Shown here piece by piece: positions 32,554 through 42,300 of a stretch of DNA of 64,000 bases. A model generated the notes under the pieces. The model was not told where the DNA came from. It searched no databases and saw nothing but the letters and a program-made list of their open reading frames with translations. Position numbers and translations under genes: made by a program. Position 1 is the first letter of the stretch, and each line of letters opens with the position of its first letter. Source of the stretch: Facklamia hominis CCUG 36813 (GTDB lineage Bacteria > Bacillota > Bacilli > Lactobacillales > Aerococcaceae); assembly GCF_000301035.1 (NCBI RefSeq), contig NZ_JH932292.1, positions 1,692,894 to 1,756,893 of the forward strand. The letters are read 5' to 3'.

Positions 32554-33574
32554 AGCTTATCAAGCAGCAGGGGTCGATGTGGAACGGGGTTATGAATCGG
32601 TTCGACGGATTAGGTCGCATATTGCTCGAACGCATCGATCGGGAGTGATGGGAGGCTTAGGCGGATTTGGCGGTCTTTTTAAACCCGATTTTGCTCAGTA
32701 CAAGAATCCTGTATTGGTGAGTGGTACGGATGGTGTCGGAACAAAAATTATTTTGGCCCAACAAGCAGAAAAACGGGATACGATTGGCATTGATTGTGTC
32801 GCCATGTGTGTCAATGATGTGTTGGCACTTGGCGCAGAGCCTCTCTTTTTCTTAGATTATTTGGCAATGGGCTACAATGATCCTCAAGTCAGTGAAGAGC
32901 TTGTAGCCGGAATTGCTGAAGGCTGTGTTCAAGCGGGAGCAGCTCTGATTGGTGGTGAAACAGCTGAAATGCCTGACCTTTATAGTAAAGAGGAATTTGA
33001 TTTAGCAGGATTTTGTGTGGGTGTGGTGGAAGAAGACCAAATGATTGATGGCAGTCAAATAAAAGAAGGGGACATTCTAGTGGGTATTCCTAGTAGTGGG
33101 ATTCATTCCAATGGCTACTCATTAGTACGTAAGATCTTCTTTAAGGATCATCATTATGCTTTTGATCATCAATTATCAGATGGCAGTGCTCTGATTGATT
33201 GCCTGTTGGAACCGACGCGTATCTATGTTAAAGAGGTCCTCCCTTTTGTTAAAAAGAACTTAGTAAAAGGCATGGCCCATATCACAGGGGGCGGATTCTA
33301 TGAGAATTTACCTCGGATTTCAGAAGCGGACTTGGGCTTTGAAGTGGACTATGCTAAGTTTCCAACTTTCCCGATTTTCCAAGAAATGCAGGACTTAGCC
33401 AAGCTATCCACCCCTCAAATGCTGGCCGTATTCAATATGGGAATTGGCATGGTCTTAGCGGTCGACCCAGATAAGGCGGATCAAGTTGTCCAACAGATCG
33501 AAGATGCCCGTATTATTGGCCGGGTAACGGCACCGACAGCGGATAAGATTGTATGGCGAGGTATCCATGAATAA
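32537..33574 (+). CDS. purM: phosphoribosylformylglycinamidine cyclo-ligase
   Basis: Closes the imidazole ring (AIR synthetase), ATP-dependent. A 345-residue protein of the PurM/SelD superfamily; glycine-rich GGLGGFGG near the N-terminus, GTDGVGTK, GETAEMPDLY and HITGGGFYENLPR are all family motifs. The ATG at 32537 is 10 bases after AAAGGA; an ATG at 32528 abuts that site. The gene starts inside the end of purF and overlaps purN by 8 bases, so the three are translationally coupled. Confidence 0.95.
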   Translation: MDVNNKAYQAAGVDVERGYESVRRIRSHIARTHRSGVMGGLGGFGGLFKPDFAQYKNPVLVSGTDGVGTKIILAQQAEKRDTIGIDCVAMCVNDVLALGAEPLFFLDYLAMGYNDPQVSEELVAGIAEGCVQAGAALIGGETAEMPDLYSKEEFDLAGFCVGVVEEDQMIDGSQIKEGDILVGIPSSGIHSNGYSLVRKIFFKDHHYAFDHQLSDGSALIDCLLEPTRIYVKEVLPFVKKNLVKGMAHITGGGFYENLPRISEADLGFEVDYAKFPTFPIFQEMQDLAKLSTPQMLAVFNMGIGMVLAVDPDKADQVVQQIEDARIIGRVTAPTADKIVWRGIHE

Positions 33575-34154
33575 TTCAAAATGCCATCTCATGTTAATGG
33601 CTTCCGGGACAGGAAGTAATGTTCAAGCCTTGATTGATGCTGTTAATCACGGTCAAATCCAAGCCGAGATTGTGGGCGTGATTAGTGACCAGCCCCAAGC
33701 GGCCGTTATTCAAAAAGCTCAAGCAGCTGGCATTGAGTCCTTTATCAGCCAGCCAAAGGACTATATCTCGCGCAAGGACTGGGAACAATCGATCCTAGAT
33801 TTTTGTCAAGCACGCTCGAGTGATCTCATTCTATTAGCGGGTTTTATGCGAATCTTAAGTGCAGACTTTCTTCAGCATTATCCTCAACAAGTCATTAATA
33901 TCCATCCCAGCTTGTTGCCAGCCTTTCCTGGTAGGCAGGGGATCAAGGATGCCTACGACTATGGGGTGAAGATAACGGGAGTAACGATTCATTATGTGGA
34001 TGACGGTATAGATACGGGGCCCATTATCGCTCAAGAAAGTCTTAAGATTGATCCGAATTGGGATCTGGCACAATTGGAGTCTCATATTCATCAGATCGAA
34101 CATCAGCTGTATCCAGCAACTATTGAGAAATTAATCCAAGAAAAACTTATCTAG
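33567..34154 (+). CDS. purN: phosphoribosylglycinamide formyltransferase
   Basis: Transfers a formyl group from 10-formyl-tetrahydrofolate to GAR. 195 residues; ASGTGSNVQALIDA at the start binds the GAR phosphate, AGFMRIL is the folate-site strand, NIHPSLLPAFPG holds the catalytic Asn and His, and HYVDDGIDTGPII holds the catalytic Asp. The start is the ATG at 33567 with a short GAGGT site, overlapping purM by 8 bases. Confidence 0.95.
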   Translation: MNNSKCHLMLMASGTGSNVQALIDAVNHGQIQAEIVGVISDQPQAAVIQKAQAAGIESFISQPKDYISRKDWEQSILDFCQARSSDLILLAGFMRILSADFLQHYPQQVINIHPSLLPAFPGRQGIKDAYDYGVKITGVTIHYVDDGIDTGPIIAQESLKIDPNWDLAQLESHIHQIEHQLYPATIEKLIQEKLI

Positions 34155-34169
34155 GAAGGAGTCGATAAC

Positions 34170-35759
34170 GTGGCAAAAGAATATGCCTTAATCAGTGTTT
34201 CAGATAAAAGAAAAGTGGAAGAAATCGCTCAAGCCTTGGTCGATCAAGGCGTTCAAATCATTTCAACGGGAGGGACCTATGACTACTTAAAGAAAAATCA
34301 TATTCCAGTCATTTCGATTGAAGCGATTACTGATTTTCCTGAAGTTATGGATGGACGGGTCAAGACCTTGCACCCCTTAATCTTTGGGGGAATCTTGGGT
34401 ATGCGTCAAAATCCAGCTCACCAAGCGGTCTTTGATCAGTTTGACATGCCGGTCATTAATTATGTTGTCGTCAATCTCTATCCCTTTCAACAAACGATTC
34501 AAAAGGCTGACACACAGCTTAAGGAAGCCATCGAACAAATCGATATTGGTGGGCCTTCACTGTTGCGGGCTGCTGCTAAGAACCATCAGGATGTGACCGT
34601 TGTCACAGATGTGTCTGATTATTCAGTTGTCATTGAGCAATTAAAGGCACAACAACATACGGATCTCGACTTAAGAAGAGAGCTGGCCAAGAAGGTCTTT
34701 CAATATACAGCCCATTATGATGCGACCATTGCGGCATACTTGGACAAAGAATTTAATGAGGGAGAACCGCTCACTCAAGCTTGGGACCACTTAACTTTAA
34801 GCTATGATCAAGGACAGGCTCTTCGTTATGGGGAGAACAGTCATCAATCGGCGACCTTTTATCGGTCTAGTCAGGCACCCGATTATTCCCTAGCCAAGGC
34901 GGAACAATTACATGGAGCAGCGCTCTCCTACAATAATATTCGAGATGCCGATGCCGGGTTGAAAATTCTGGCTGAATTTAAGGAAGCCTGTGCGGTGGCT
35001 GTAAAGCATATGAACCCTTGTGGTGTGGCGATCGGCCAAACGATTGAAGAAGCCTTTGACCGGTGTTATCAAGCAGATTCGGTCTCTATTTTTGGGGGCA
35101 TTTTATTATTGAATCGACCAGTCACTCAAACCTTGGCCGAACGACTAGCAGATCTATTTTTAGATATTATTATTGCGCCTGCTTATGATTTAGAGGCGTT
35201 AAGTTTGTTAAATAAAAAGAAAAATCGTCGCTTATTACAAATTAAGATGGATCAAGTGCAACCGCAAGAAGATGAATATACCTCGGTGGTGGGTGGTTTA
35301 CTCGTTCAAAGCCCGGATATGAGTCAAGAATTGCCGCTTGAGGCACCTGAACAGCTGCCTCCGGGTTGGGAAATGATGACCGATATCCAAGCCTCACCAG
35401 ACCAGCTTCGAGCTTTAAATTTTGCCATGAAGGTTGTCAAGCATGTCAAGAGTAATGCCATTGTGGTAACGAATGATTATATGACCTTAGGGATCGGAGC
35501 CGGTCAGATGAATCGTGTTCAATCCGCTCAGATTGCACTAAACCAAGCCCAAGATCATCCGGAAGAATTGCGTCATCTATTCGTTCTAGCCAGTGATGCC
35601 TTCCTGCCCATGGATGACACTGTCCGTGTGGCTCATCAATTCGGGGTTCAAGCGATTGTGCAGCCTGGCGGTTCAATTCGCGATCAGGACTCGGTCGATT
35701 ATTGTAATAAATATCAACTTCCAATGGTTAAGACAGGGATTCGTCACTTTAGACATTAA
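34170..35759 (+). CDS. purH: bifunctional AICAR transformylase/IMP cyclohydrolase
   Basis: Last two steps to IMP. A 529-residue bifunctional enzyme: N-terminal IMP cyclohydrolase/MGS-like domain (ALISVSDKRKVEEIA, ISTGGTYDYLK, DGRVKTLHP) and C-terminal AICAR transformylase (LRYGENSHQSA, VKHMNPCGVA with the catalytic Lys-His, SDAFLPMDD, QPGGSIRDQD). GTG start at 34170 after AGGAAGGAG. It lies 15 bases after purN. Confidence 0.96.
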   Translation: MAKEYALISVSDKRKVEEIAQALVDQGVQIISTGGTYDYLKKNHIPVISIEAITDFPEVMDGRVKTLHPLIFGGILGMRQNPAHQAVFDQFDMPVINYVVVNLYPFQQTIQKADTQLKEAIEQIDIGGPSLLRAAAKNHQDVTVVTDVSDYSVVIEQLKAQQHTDLDLRRELAKKVFQYTAHYDATIAAYLDKEFNEGEPLTQAWDHLTLSYDQGQALRYGENSHQSATFYRSSQAPDYSLAKAEQLHGAALSYNNIRDADAGLKILAEFKEACAVAVKHMNPCGVAIGQTIEEAFDRCYQADSVSIFGGILLLNRPVTQTLAERLADLFLDIIIAPAYDLEALSLLNKKKNRRLLQIKMDQVQPQEDEYTSVVGGLLVQSPDMSQELPLEAPEQLPPGWEMMTDIQASPDQLRALNFAMKVVKHVKSNAIVVTNDYMTLGIGAGQMNRVQSAQIALNQAQDHPEELRHLFVLASDAFLPMDDTVRVAHQFGVQAIVQPGGSIRDQDSVDYCNKYQLPMVKTGIRHFRH

Positions 35760-35777
35760 TGAAAGAGGAGGGATTCA

Positions 35778-37037
35778 ATGGCAAATGTACTAGTCATCGG
35801 TTCTGGTGGACGTGAGCATGCGTTAGCTTATCAATTTGCTTTAAGTCAGCAGGTTAACAAAGTCTTTGTGGCACCTGGGAATCCAGGAATGCCACTCAGT
35901 CATCCCAAAATTCACTGTGTTGATATTCCTGTGAATGAGATAGCGTCTTTATGTCAATTTGCCCAAGAAGAGGCGGTCGACTTAAGTTTTGTGGGGCCAG
36001 AAGCAGCCCTTGCGGCTGGGGTGGTTGATTTGTTCAGGGCGGAGGGGTTACAGATTGTGGGGCCTAGCCGCCAAGCCAGTCAATTGGAGACTTCTAAAGA
36101 GTTTGCTAAAAAAATTATGGAGGCAGCAGGCATTCCAACGGCTAAGTATCAAGTCTTTGAACAAGACCAGTTGGATCGGGCGATCAGCTATGCAAAGAAG
36201 CTAGACTATCCGATTGTGATCAAAGAAGACGGCTTAGCTGCTGGCAAGGGTGTTCAGATTGTGTCGGACTTTCAGACCGCCCAAGAAGTGATTCCTAGCT
36301 CACTGGCTAAAGGGAAAATTTTGCTGGAAGAATTCCTAGAAGGGAATGAGTTTTCTTATTTCGCCTTAGTCAATCATCAACAGGTCATTCCATTAACTAG
36401 TGCTTGTGATTATAAGCGAGACCAAGATGAGGACCAAGGGGTTAATACAGGGGGTATGGGTGCTTTCTCCCCAGTCAATTGGGTAGATTCAAAGATGGAG
36501 ACCGTCATTCTTGAAGACATTGTTGCTCCTTTAGCTGAAGAGATGTGTCGCCAAGGAATCCCCTATACGGGCGTTTTATATGTCGGAGGAATGGTCACTC
36601 GCGAAGGCATTAAAGTGATTGAATTTAATGCTCGATTTGGTGATCCAGAAACGCAGGTGATTCTTCCACGTATTCAGACTGATTTTTATGATCTTTGTAT
36701 GGCCCATCTCCATCAAGAGCCTATTGAGGTTGAATTTGACGCCAGAATGTCATTAGGAGTGGTCATCGCTTCCCAGAACTACCCTTATGAATCAGCTAAA
36801 GGACTGGATGTCAGTGATTTTAAGTCAAGTGATTTGATACAAGTTTATTATGCAGGAGTTAGTCAAGAAGGAGAACGCCTATTGAGTGATGGTGGACGGA
36901 TTCTATTGGTTCAAAGTATGGCAGAAAATAGCGAACTTTTACGACAACGAATCTATGACTATATTGACCAACGATCGAATCCTCAATTGAAATACCGTAA
37001 GGACATTGGATTAAATCGTGAAAGAAGGGAGTACTAA
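35778..37037 (+). CDS. purD: phosphoribosylamine-glycine ligase
   Basis: Makes GAR from phosphoribosylamine, glycine and ATP. 419 residues of ATP-grasp fold: N-terminal GSGGREHALA, ATP-grasp region with YPIVIKEDGLAAGKGV, EEFLEGNEFSYFAL, NTGGMGAFSPV and EFNARFGDPETQ, the last being the metal-binding motif. The phosphoribosylamine substrate is unstable, so purF and purD activity are tightly linked, which matters if PurF uses ammonia. Ribosome site GAGGAGGG. Confidence 0.96.
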   Translation: MANVLVIGSGGREHALAYQFALSQQVNKVFVAPGNPGMPLSHPKIHCVDIPVNEIASLCQFAQEEAVDLSFVGPEAALAAGVVDLFRAEGLQIVGPSRQASQLETSKEFAKKIMEAAGIPTAKYQVFEQDQLDRAISYAKKLDYPIVIKEDGLAAGKGVQIVSDFQTAQEVIPSSLAKGKILLEEFLEGNEFSYFALVNHQQVIPLTSACDYKRDQDEDQGVNTGGMGAFSPVNWVDSKMETVILEDIVAPLAEEMCRQGIPYTGVLYVGGMVTREGIKVIEFNARFGDPETQVILPRIQTDFYDLCMAHLHQEPIEVEFDARMSLGVVIASQNYPYESAKGLDVSDFKSSDLIQVYYAGVSQEGERLLSDGGRILLVQSMAENSELLRQRIYDYIDQRSNPQLKYRKDIGLNRERREY

Positions 37038-37040
37038 AGA

Positions 37041-37535
37041 ATGAAAGATAAAGCACTTGTCTCTGTTGTAATGGGAAGTGATTCAGATTGGGAACAAATG
37101 AAATCCTGTTGTCAGCTCTTAGATCAATTAGGAATTCCCTATGATAAAGCGGTCGTCTCTGCTCATCGGATGCCGGATGAGATGATACAGCATGCTAAAA
37201 CGGCTCAACAAAAAGGCTATCAAGTTATTATCGCAGGTGCCGGTGGAGCCGCCCATCTTCCGGGGATGCTTGCTTCACAGACCCTTTTACCCGTAATTGG
37301 TGTGCCGATTAAGACCTCCACGTTAAATGGCATGGATTCCTTGTTGTCCATTGTACAAATGCCTGCAGGGGTTCCTGTGGCCACCATGGCAATTGGCGTG
37401 GCTGGAAGTAAGAATGCTGCCTTGACAGCTGCTCGAATAGTGGGGTTACAGGAGAAGGCGATTTTAGAAAATCTAACCGCTTATATGGAAGAGCAACATC
37501 AAAAGGCCCTAAAAGGAAGTGACCGACTTGAATAA
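37041..37535 (+). CDS. purE: N5-carboxyaminoimidazole ribonucleotide mutase
   Basis: Class I PurE, 164 residues, converts N5-CAIR to [19 protein letters not shown] at the N-terminus, SAHRMPDEM and [11 protein letters not shown] with the catalytic His and Ser are all present. It lies 3 bases after purD and overlaps purK. Confidence 0.96.
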   Translation: MKDKALVSVVMGSDSDWEQMKSCCQLLDQLGIPYDKAVVSAHRMPDEMIQHAKTAQQKGYQVIIAGAGGAAHLPGMLASQTLLPVIGVPIKTSTLNGMDSLLSIVQMPAGVPVATMAIGVAGSKNAALTAARIVGLQEKAILENLTAYMEEQHQKALKGSDRLE

Positions 37536-38682
37536 TCGCGTCATCTTACCCGGTCAGACAATAGGAATTATCGGAGGCGGTCAATTGGGCAAGATGATGG
37601 CCCAATCCGCTCAAAAGATGGGCTACCGTGTTCATGTTTATGATCCAAGTGAAGCAGCCTGTGCTTTTAATGTGGCTCATCAGTCGATGGTCGGCTCCTT
37701 TTCTGATCGTGATCAACTAGTGCGTTTTGCACAATCGGTCGATGTGTTAACTTATGAATTTGAAAATGTTAATAGTCAGCTTTTGCAAGAATTGGACCAG
37801 CAAAGCTATTTTCCTCAGGGAAGTCAATTTTTAAGCATTACACAAAATCGGTTGAAAGAAAAAGACTGGCTAAATGATTGCCAGATTACAACCGTTGGAT
37901 ATCGGTCTGTTAAAAGTATAGCGGATATCGAAAAAGCTATCGATCAACTGGGTTGCCCTTTGGTCATCAAGACCAATCGGTTTGGCTACGATGGTAAGGG
38001 GCAGATTGTTCTAAAAGATGCGTCTAGTCTAAGGGACAATCAGGCGGACTTGCAATCTCTCTTGGAAGATCAAACATGCATTGCCGAGGCTTATTGCGAC
38101 TTTGATTATGAAGCATCCATCATGATTAGTCGCAACCCTAAAGGACAGATTGAAGCTTTTCCAGTTAGTATCAATCAACATCGACATGGTATTTTATATG
38201 CGAGTTTAGTGACTAATCAAGTGCCCGCATTGGTTGAGGATAAAATTAAGGGATTTGCTCAACGGATCGCAGAACAAGCACAGCTGGTAGGGGTCTTGGG
38301 GATTGAATTCTTTGTGACTAAGGATCAGGAAGTCTTGGTGAATGAACTGGCACCCCGGCCGCATAATTCGGGTCATTATAGTATTGAGTCTTGTAATGTT
38401 TCACAATATGATCAACATATCTTAGCCATTACAGGACGGGACTTGATACCGGTTCGCTTATTACAGCCAAGCTTAATGATTAATATTCTAGGCCAGCACA
38501 TGGAAGACTTATCCAAGGCGATGGCAGCCTTCCCGCAGGCGATCTTTCACTTATATGGTAAGTCGCCAGCTAAGGTTCAACGTAAGATGGGCCACTTCAC
38601 ATTGGGGGCAAAAAGCAGTCAGGAGCTATTTCAATTGATTCAGACAAGTCATTTTTTAGCCGATTGGAAAGAAAAAATATAG
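37528..38682 (+). CDS. purK: N5-carboxyaminoimidazole ribonucleotide synthase
   Basis: ATP-grasp enzyme that makes N5-CAIR from AIR, bicarbonate and ATP. 384 residues; [14 protein letters not shown] at the N-terminus, GYDGKGQ in the ATP-grasp part, and [16 protein letters not shown] near the C-terminus are hallmarks. I prefer the TTG at 37528, 9 bases after AAAAGGA, over the GTG at 37519 that abuts that site. It overlaps the end of purE by 8 bases. Confidence 0.93.
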   Translation: MNNRVILPGQTIGIIGGGQLGKMMAQSAQKMGYRVHVYDPSEAACAFNVAHQSMVGSFSDRDQLVRFAQSVDVLTYEFENVNSQLLQELDQQSYFPQGSQFLSITQNRLKEKDWLNDCQITTVGYRSVKSIADIEKAIDQLGCPLVIKTNRFGYDGKGQIVLKDASSLRDNQADLQSLLEDQTCIAEAYCDFDYEASIMISRNPKGQIEAFPVSINQHRHGILYASLVTNQVPALVEDKIKGFAQRIAEQAQLVGVLGIEFFVTKDQEVLVNELAPRPHNSGHYSIESCNVSQYDQHILAITGRDLIPVRLLQPSLMINILGQHMEDLSKAMAAFPQAIFHLYGKSPAKVQRKMGHFTLGAKSSQELFQLIQTSHFLADWKEKI

Positions 38683-38694
38683 AAGGAGCAAGCA

Positions 38695-39381
38695 ATGAAA
38701 CGAATCTATCAGGGCAAAACAAAAGATGTATATGAGCTTGATGCATCCACCTACCGTCTCCAGTTCAAAGATGACGTCACTGGTCGAGATGGGGTCTTTG
38801 ATCCGGGAGCGAATGAAGTGGGACTCACTATGGATGGAATAGGTCGTAAAAACTTGGAAATGTCGGTATTCTTTTTCGAAAAATTGAAGGCAATGCAGCT
38901 TCCAACGCATTATTTGACCGCTGATTTAAGCAAAAACACAATGGATGTTACACCGGTAAAAGCTTTTGGGGATGGCTTAGAAGTGATCACGCGTTATCGG
39001 GCGGTAGGGTCTTTCTATCGACGTTACGGCAAGTACATAGAGGAAGGGGCTCCTCTTGACCAATTGATTGAAATTACCCTGAAGGATGACCAGCGTCAAG
39101 ATCCTTTGATCAATGAACAAGCCTTAATCGCCTTAAAGCTATTAACTCAAGCACAGTATGATGAGATCATCGCCTTGAATCGCCAAATTGCCGATGTAAT
39201 CCGTAAGGAATTATTAGACCATGACTTGGAACTTTATGATCTGAAGTTAGAGTTCGGCTTGGATAGCCAAGGGAAGATTTTACTAATTGACGAGATTTCT
39301 GGAGGGAATATGCGGGTCTATCGCTCAGTCACTTCAGAATATGTGGAACCGATGGAATTGGTTGAATTAATCACACAATAA
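38695..39381 (+). CDS. purC: phosphoribosylaminoimidazole-succinocarboxamide synthase
   Basis: SAICAR synthetase, 228 residues, joins aspartate to CAIR with ATP. The N-terminus reads IYQGKTKDVYE, followed by KDDVTGRDG; VITRYRAVGSFYRRYG and the C-terminal LIDEISGGNMRVY complete the family pattern. The gene follows purK by 12 bases with an AGAAGGAGC site. Confidence 0.96.
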   Translation: MKRIYQGKTKDVYELDASTYRLQFKDDVTGRDGVFDPGANEVGLTMDGIGRKNLEMSVFFFEKLKAMQLPTHYLTADLSKNTMDVTPVKAFGDGLEVITRYRAVGSFYRRYGKYIEEGAPLDQLIEITLKDDQRQDPLINEQALIALKLLTQAQYDEIIALNRQIADVIRKELLDHDLELYDLKLEFGLDSQGKILLIDEISGGNMRVYRSVTSEYVEPMELVELITQ

Positions 39382-39394
39382 GGGGGAGCTTATT

Positions 39395-42300
39395 TTGACA
39401 TATATTATCGTCGATCGCGGTCAAGATCAATTTTTGGCAAAAGAAATAAAAAACTTCTTGAAGATTCATTCTGTCAAAGAAGTTAAAAGATTTGATGTTT
39501 TTGAGACAGAAGCTCAAGCTATTATTGATCATGCGTCACAGCTTTTTGATCACTACCAAATCAGTGATCAGTTGGATCAATTTGACCCAAGTCAGTCTTT
39601 TAGATACCGTCTTGTCCTAGGACAATTTAATCAAACGCTAGATAGTACCCTATCGATCATTCATCATCAGTTGGCCCTTCAGGGAGACTTAAAACATTCC
39701 ATGATAATTGTGGCAAAAGGGGTCAATGAGCTTGAATTACAAAAGATTAAAGAATACTTTATCAATGAGATAGAATATGAATTATTACCTTTTGGCCCTG
39801 TATCTTGGGATATGGGACGGTCTGATTTCAAGAATTTAGCCAAGATCGAAGGCTTTAGAGCCTTCACAGATCCTCAGTTGGAGGAATTATTAGCGGACTT
39901 GGCGATGGACTTAGAAGATATTCGTTTGGTTCAGCAATACTTCATCGAAGAAGGGGTTGATCCAACTTACTTCCAAATTCAAGTTATCGATACCTACTGG
40001 TCAGATCATTGTCGTCATACGACCTTCTTCACTGAATTGGATGAGGTGGAGGTTCTAGAAGGGGATTATCAAGCAGAAATTCAAGCAACTTTAGCGGATT
40101 ATCAAGCTGATCGTCAAAGCTTATATAGCGACGGACGTCCGATGACCTTAATGAGTCTAGCAACCATTAATGCCAAATTAGCAAAGCGTAAAGGTTGGCT
40201 TACCAACCAGGATGAATCGGATGAAGTCAATGCCTGTGCCGTACGGGTTGATGTAGATGTTGATGGTGAAGCAGAAGACTATCTACTCTACTTTAAAAAT
40301 GAAACCCATAACCACCCTACTGAGATTGAACCTTATGGAGGAGCAGCGACTTGCATTGGTGGAGGCATTCGGGACCCACTTTCTGGTCGCAGTTACGTCC
40401 ATCAGGCATTGCGGATTACCGGGGCTGGCAATCCTTTAACCGACTATGACGATACCCTTGAGAATAAGTTGCCTCAACGTGTGATCACTCAAAAAGCAGC
40501 CCAAGGCTATAGTGATTATGGGAATGATATCGGACAAACAGCAGGCTATCTTCGGGAATATTATGATGATGGCTTTGTGGCTAAACGTATGGAATTGGGG
40601 GCTTTAGTGGCTGCTGCACCGGTAGATTCGGTCTTTCGTGAAAAACCAATGCCGGGAGATCGGATTATCCTTCTTGGCGGTGAAACTGGACGTGATGGCG
40701 TTGGTGCCGCTGTGGGAAGTTCCAAAGTACAAACAGAGGACTCCTTACAAGCCCAAGGAGCGGAGGTTCAAAAAGGCAATCCCTTTATTGAACGTAAGAT
40801 CATTCGCCTTTTCCGTCAACCGGAAGCAACTCGCTTAATTATTAAGTGTAATGACTTTGGAGCGGGAGGCGTATCAGTAGCCATTGGAGAACTAGCTGAT
40901 GGCTTACGGATTGATTTAAATCAAGTTCCGGTAAAATACCTAGGCCTTGATCCTAGTGAAATAGCGCTATCTGAATCTCAAGAACGGATGGCAGTCGTTG
41001 TTCGCGAGAAAGACGTAGAGGCCTTTATACAATTAGCTAATGCAGAAGATCTTGATGCGGTCGTGGTGGCAGAGGTTACCGAAGATCGCTATATGGTGAT
41101 GGACTATAATGGAGAAGAAGTCTTACGACTCAGTCGCGACTTTTTGAATACGAATGGAAGTTCAAAACATGCTAAGGTTAAAATTGCCGCTTCAAGTATT
41201 CAATCGGTATTAGAAGAAGGCAAATCATTGCCGGATCAACTGCAAAGTATTCATGGAGCTTCTCAAAAAGCCCTCATTCAGAACTTTGATAGCACCATTG
41301 GAAAAGGAACGCTATTGGCACCTTTAGGTGGTAGATACCAATTGACTCCTCAATTAGGAATGGCGGCTTTAATGCCCGTCCTAGAAGGTCACACGACCAC
41401 CGCTTCGGTGATGGCACCTGCTTATTATCCAAAAATGGCTAAACAATCTCCTTTCCATGCAGGTTATTATGCCGTATTGAACGCTATTGCTCGAGTGGTC
41501 GCTCTAGGGGTCAATCCATCGGACGTCTATCTCACCATGCAGGAGTATTTTGAACGCCTGGAAGCAGACCCGATTCGTTGGGGCAAGCCGACTGGTGCCT
41601 TGCTAGGGGCTTATAAGGCGATGAAACAGACTCAGTCTGCGGCACTAGGTGGAAAAGATAGTATGAGTGGCACTTATGAGGGCTTAAATGTTCCGCCAAG
41701 TGTGATAAGTATTGCTGTTGGCATTAGCCATTGTGATCATATTGTATCCAGAGAACTAAAACAAACCGACTCCAAGCTCTGGTTGTTAACTCCAGACTTA
41801 GATGAGGGGGATGTTTATAAAGAAGAAGTAGTAAGAGAACTATTGGAATCCGTAAGCCAATTGGTTCAATCCGGTCAAGCCCGTGCTATTTCAACGCTGG
41901 ATGATCAGACCCTAGAACATAATCTTGTGGAAATGGCCTTGGGTAATCAGATCGGAGTAAGCTTAGATCCAGCCTACCTGGGTCAAAAATATCCATTAGC
42001 CTTTATCATTGAGACTGATTCATCAACGATGATTCCTGAAGGTCACTTAATTGGTTCTACTCAAGCTCACCGAGATTTTGTGGCTGATCAACGCTATTCT
42101 TTAGCAGAACTGGAAAGAATCTATACTCAACCTTTAGCGGACGTCTTTACTGAGATTGATTTGATCGATCAACCGCTTGAGTTGGATCAAGTGGCGCCTT
42201 TCTCATCGCTAGAACCGATTCAAAGTTCATTAAAAGTACTTATTCCAGTGATGACGGGGACGAATGGTGAGTATGACTTATATCAAAGCTTTAAAGAATA